Shown here piece by piece: positions 44,044 through 44,264 of a stretch of DNA of 44,264 nucleotides. Numbering within the stretch: position 1 is the stretch's first letter; each line of letters begins with the position of its first letter. The stretch comes from Paracoccaceae bacterium (GTDB lineage: Bacteria; Pseudomonadota; Alphaproteobacteria; Rhodobacterales; Rhodobacteraceae): the NCBI GenBank assembly GCA_016124615.1, contig WGNF01000018.1, positions 1 to 44,264 of the forward strand. The letters are read 5' to 3'. The position numbers and the translations under genes were made by a program. Below the pieces are notes generated by a model. That model had not been told where the DNA came from and did no database searches. It was given only the letters and a program-made list of their open reading frames with translations.

Positions 44044-44264
44044 TGAACCGCGCCGGGTTTGCAGGAGGCTCCAACTCCTGAGTAGGATGGAGCATCATGA
44101 GCAAGACGACGAACAAGTTTTCTCCGGAAGTGCGGGAACGGGCAGTGCGGCTGGTGCTGGAGAACGAAGGCCAGCATGGCTCTCGCTGGCAGGCGATCAT
44201 GTCGATCTCGGCGAAGATCGGCTGTTCGGGGCAGACCCTGAACGAATGGGTCAAGAAGGCCGAG
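44044..44264 (+). mobile_element. Left end of an IS3-family element (continues past the window)
   Basis: TGAACCGCGCCGGGTTT at 44044 resembles the TGAACCGCCCCGGG terminal repeat of a common IS3 subgroup, and an OrfA frame starts 53 bases inside it. The rest of the element is outside the window. Confidence 0.7.
44097..44264 (+). CDS. IS3 OrfA, helix-turn-helix transposase subunit (partial)
   Basis: ATG 44097 begins [20 protein letters not shown] and continues to a helix-turn-helix region ending [10 protein letters not shown] at the window edge. This is the typical start of an IS3-family OrfA, which binds the element's ends; the catalytic OrfB would be made by frameshifting further on. Nothing in the visible part is damaged. 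Confidence 0.85.
   Translation, partial: MSKTTNKFSPEVRERAVRLVLENEGQHGSRWQAIMSISAKIGCSGQTLNEWVKKAE

Overview
The window is GC-rich DNA from a proteobacterium. The gene families and alphaproteobacterial-style Crp/Fnr, copper and IS genes point to Alphaproteobacteria, perhaps a Rhodobacterales-like organism, but no rRNA or housekeeping locus fixes the taxon. It reads as an accessory island, chromosomal or plasmid-borne, bounded by mobile-element debris: IS66, a serine-recombinase cassette and IS91 on the left, a decayed IS1380 inside, and IS256 and IS3 pieces on the right.

Layout. 0.1-4.9 kb: truncated IS66 tnpC/tnpB, a three-gene serine-recombinase cassette, and a split IS91 with its tyrosine recombinase. 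5.4-9.3 kb: a MerR-type promoter and a four-gene metal operon (MerR regulator, HMA chaperone, a P-type ATPase with YPC in place of CPC, and a CcdA-like membrane protein). The regulator and chaperone each carry a frameshift in this copy. 9.6-16 kb: IS1380 remnant, an FNR-like regulator with a C-x2-C-x7-C motif, a secreted hypothetical, a NifX-like protein, an extra FtsH protease and a zinc alcohol dehydrogenase. 16.4-26 kb: arginine and ornithine catabolism (ornithine decarboxylase, an APC antiporter, arginine decarboxylase, arginine deiminase, ornithine carbamoyltransferase, carbamate kinase). 26-29.4 kb: copper export (cueR, copA, divergent copZ) with two CueR-type promoters. 30-37.4 kb: DUF4396, two c-type cytochromes, a SHOCT membrane protein, an OmpR-type two-component system, a Met/Gly-rich EF-hand protein, a 31-residue membrane peptide and a DUF302 protein. 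37.6-43.2 kb: a minus-strand cluster of a PhaC-like DUF3141 hydrolase, a His/Gly-rich DUF2933-like protein, acetate kinase, phosphate acyltransferase, a FabI-like reductase and a 54-residue metal-binding protein. 43.5-44.3 kb: IS256 fragment, a hypothetical gene and the left end of an IS3 element.

How it may work together (inference). The genes suit survival at low oxygen, low pH and metal stress. Arginine deiminase/carbamate kinase and acyl phosphate/acetate kinase both make ATP by substrate-level phosphorylation; the decarboxylases consume protons; the alcohol dehydrogenase can dispose of reductant; FtsH and the copper/metal pumps protect the envelope. Five FNR-type palindromes (TTGA-N6-T[C/T]AA), four of them of the form TTGATCnnnGT[C/T]AA, lie upstream of the NifX-like gene (two), in the ftsH upstream region, between the arcD/adiA divergent pair, and upstream of the SHOCT gene. 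They suggest one oxygen-responsive regulon, although the local FNR-like protein lacks the classical FNR recognition residues.
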